Shown piece by piece: positions 6,222 to 7,184 of a stretch of DNA of 7,184 nt. The translations under genes were made by a program, and so were the position numbers. The notes below the pieces were generated by a model. That model was not told the DNA's origin. It searched no databases and saw only the letters and a list, made by a program, of their open reading frames with translations. The DNA is from Bacteroidia bacterium (lineage in GTDB: Bacteria; Bacteroidota; Bacteroidia; Cytophagales; Cyclobacteriaceae): contig JAENVX010000296.1 in NCBI GenBank assembly GCA_016650355.1, positions 1-7,184 on the forward strand, written 5' to 3'. The first letter of the stretch is position 1. Every line of letters begins with the position of its first letter.

Positions 6222-6836
6222 ATGAAACTTAAAATCTATTTATCACTCGCCATTTTCATTTGTGCATACGCACATGGATATTCTCAAAATGGATTAGCAC
6301 CACGCGATCCAGAAAATTCTCCAGCGCGAAAATTAACAATTGAACCTGGTGTTGGCATCCACACGAATTTCGGAACTGATTTTCTTATTTCGAATATGGT
6401 GCAATGGAATCCGAACAAGCGATTGGGCTTTGCCTCATATTCGTCCTTTAACCTAAACAATGTGACTCAGCGAGACTTTAATCATATAAAAACGGATTAC
6501 AACTATTCACTAAATCAAAAATTTGGTGCAGGTACAACCGTATACTCCAAAAAGTATTCTCATACGTTCTTCGCGATGGTGGGTATCAAGTACACTGCTT
6601 TTCAGGAAACCCTAGAGAACCCGAATTTTAATAAGGTGAGCACTTCCATTAGCGCGTTTAGCCCTGACTATGGTATGATGTACAGCTTAAAGCGGGGATG
6701 GAAAAAGTATTTCTTCACGGCTCGTTTCTATCTGCCACTCAGCCCATGGCTAACCAAAGGCGCTCACATCGAGAACATACAAGGTACTTTACGTGACACT
6801 GCTTTGGAATTTGGAATGGGAATAAAAATCAAATAA
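6222..6836 (+). CDS. Small outer-membrane beta-barrel-like protein, function unknown
   Basis: 204 residues with a Sec signal peptide (about 1-21, ending GYSQ as is common in Bacteroidota). The mature part alternates polar and aromatic or hydrophobic residues in strand-like blocks: KLTIEPGVGIHTNFG (37-51), FLISNMVQW then GFASYSSFNLNN (54-80), KFGAGTTVYSKKYSHTFFAMVGIKYTAF (100-127), FSPDYGMMYSL (146-156), KKYFFTARFYLPLSP (161-175) and the terminal LEFGMGIKIK. That pattern fits an outer-membrane barrel of about eight strands. No specific family was recognised. It follows the esterase gene by 30 bp and precedes the DJ-1-like gene by 19 bp, so all are probably co-transcribed. A role tied to the esterase, such as anchoring or transport, is only a guess. 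Confidence 0.75.
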   Translation: MKLKIYLSLAIFICAYAHGYSQNGLAPRDPENSPARKLTIEPGVGIHTNFGTDFLISNMVQWNPNKRLGFASYSSFNLNNVTQRDFNHIKTDYNYSLNQKFGAGTTVYSKKYSHTFFAMVGIKYTAFQETLENPNFNKVSTSISAFSPDYGMMYSLKRGWKKYFFTARFYLPLSPWLTKGAHIENIQGTLRDTALEFGMGIKIK

Positions 6837-6855
6837 GAATCCAATAACGAAAATT

Positions 6856-7119
6856 ATGAAAACCATAAAAATTCAGCCTTCATTTATCTGGTCACTTTTC
6901 CTTGCCATACTCTTCATTGGTATAAGCATATCTACTTGCTATCCTCAGGATATTGGTGTCTCTAAAAAAAACGTTTTTATAGTGGCTGATAATGTCGGAA
7001 CTGAAATGTTCGATATGATGGCTCCCTTTTATCTCTTCAGTTCTACAGGAGAGGCAAACGTCTACATTGTGGCAGAACATAGATCCGCTATAATCGTAAA
7101 ACTTTCTTTTCACTTTTAA
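6856..7119 (+). pseudogene. Truncated DJ-1/PfpI-family protein with N-terminal membrane segment or signal
   Basis: 87 residues. Residues about 10-29 are one hydrophobic segment, either an uncleaved anchor or a signal peptide; the Cys28 context ISTC is not a good lipobox. Residues 38-82 read like the first beta-alpha-beta unit of a DJ-1/PfpI (class I glutamine amidotransferase-like) domain: KNVFIVADNVGTEMFDMMAP, then YLFSSTGEANVYIVAEHRS and IIVK. The whole domain is normally about 170-200 residues and has its nucleophilic Cys in the middle; here the protein stops five residues after IIVK, so that Cys and the C-terminal half are absent. A neighbouring frame at about 7102-7134 reads FLFTFKDEAK, similar to what often follows in such domains, which suggests a small deletion with a frameshift. 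The next frame opens 12 bp later. Most likely non-functional. Confidence 0.6.
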
Positions 7120-7131
7120 AGACGAAGCAAA

Positions 7132-7184
7132 ATGAAAAATCAATCTAACGTAGTTGAATACAATTTTGAAGCAAGTGAATTTAA
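7132..7184 (+). CDS. Start of an unidentified gene (cut by right edge)
   Basis: Seventeen codons are visible from an ATG 12 bp after the stop of the DJ-1-like fragment: MKNQSNVVEY then NFEASEF, open to the window edge. There is no hydrophobic signal in this part. The close spacing suggests co-transcription with the preceding genes. It is too short to assign to a family, and it could also be a chance frame inside the decayed downstream part of the DJ-1-like gene. Confidence 0.35.
   Translation, partial: MKNQSNVVEYNFEASEF

Overview
The window looks like a chromosomal segment of a Bacteroidota bacterium, probably a free-living glycan degrader of the Cytophagales type; the lineage is inferred. 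The signs are AT-rich genes with weak Shine-Dalgarno sequences, a lipoprotein with a Bacteroidota-style acidic stretch after its Cys, an outer-membrane barrel protein, and a secreted GH5-DUF1080-CBM6-like enzyme.

Left block (about 1-4243, minus strand). This is a tight operon. In transcription order it has a GlcG/HbpS-family protein (4243-3794), a Gpr/YghZ-like aldo/keto reductase (3759-2764), an exported xylose-isomerase-like TIM-barrel protein (2745-1768), and a secreted GH5 hydrolase with DUF1080 and CBM6-like modules. The GH5 gene starts at 1778, runs off the left edge, and overlaps its upstream neighbour by 11 bases. The set suggests extracellular glycan cleavage followed by handling of unusual or oxidised sugars.

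Middle block (about 4338-5363). This is a decay scar. It holds the C-terminal remnant of a BASS-family sodium symporter (4338-4610). Upstream of that in the same direction is the C-terminal remnant of an enolase-superfamily sugar-acid dehydratase (4627-4803). That remnant abuts an array of seven degenerate 21-bp units plus one weaker unit (4804-4971), followed by 392 bp with no recognisable gene. The two remnants probably headed the left operon: dehydratase, transporter, HbpS-like, reductase, isomerase, glycosidase.

Right block (5364-7184, plus strand). A divergent cluster encodes an alpha/beta-hydrolase esterase lipoprotein, a small outer-membrane beta-barrel-like protein, a DJ-1/PfpI-like protein cut off after about 82 family-like residues, and the first 17 codons of another gene at the right edge.

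No RNA gene, CRISPR array, intact insertion sequence or replication origin was recognised. The most unusual features are the 21-bp array joined to a truncated gene and the concentration of broken genes in an otherwise tidy locus.
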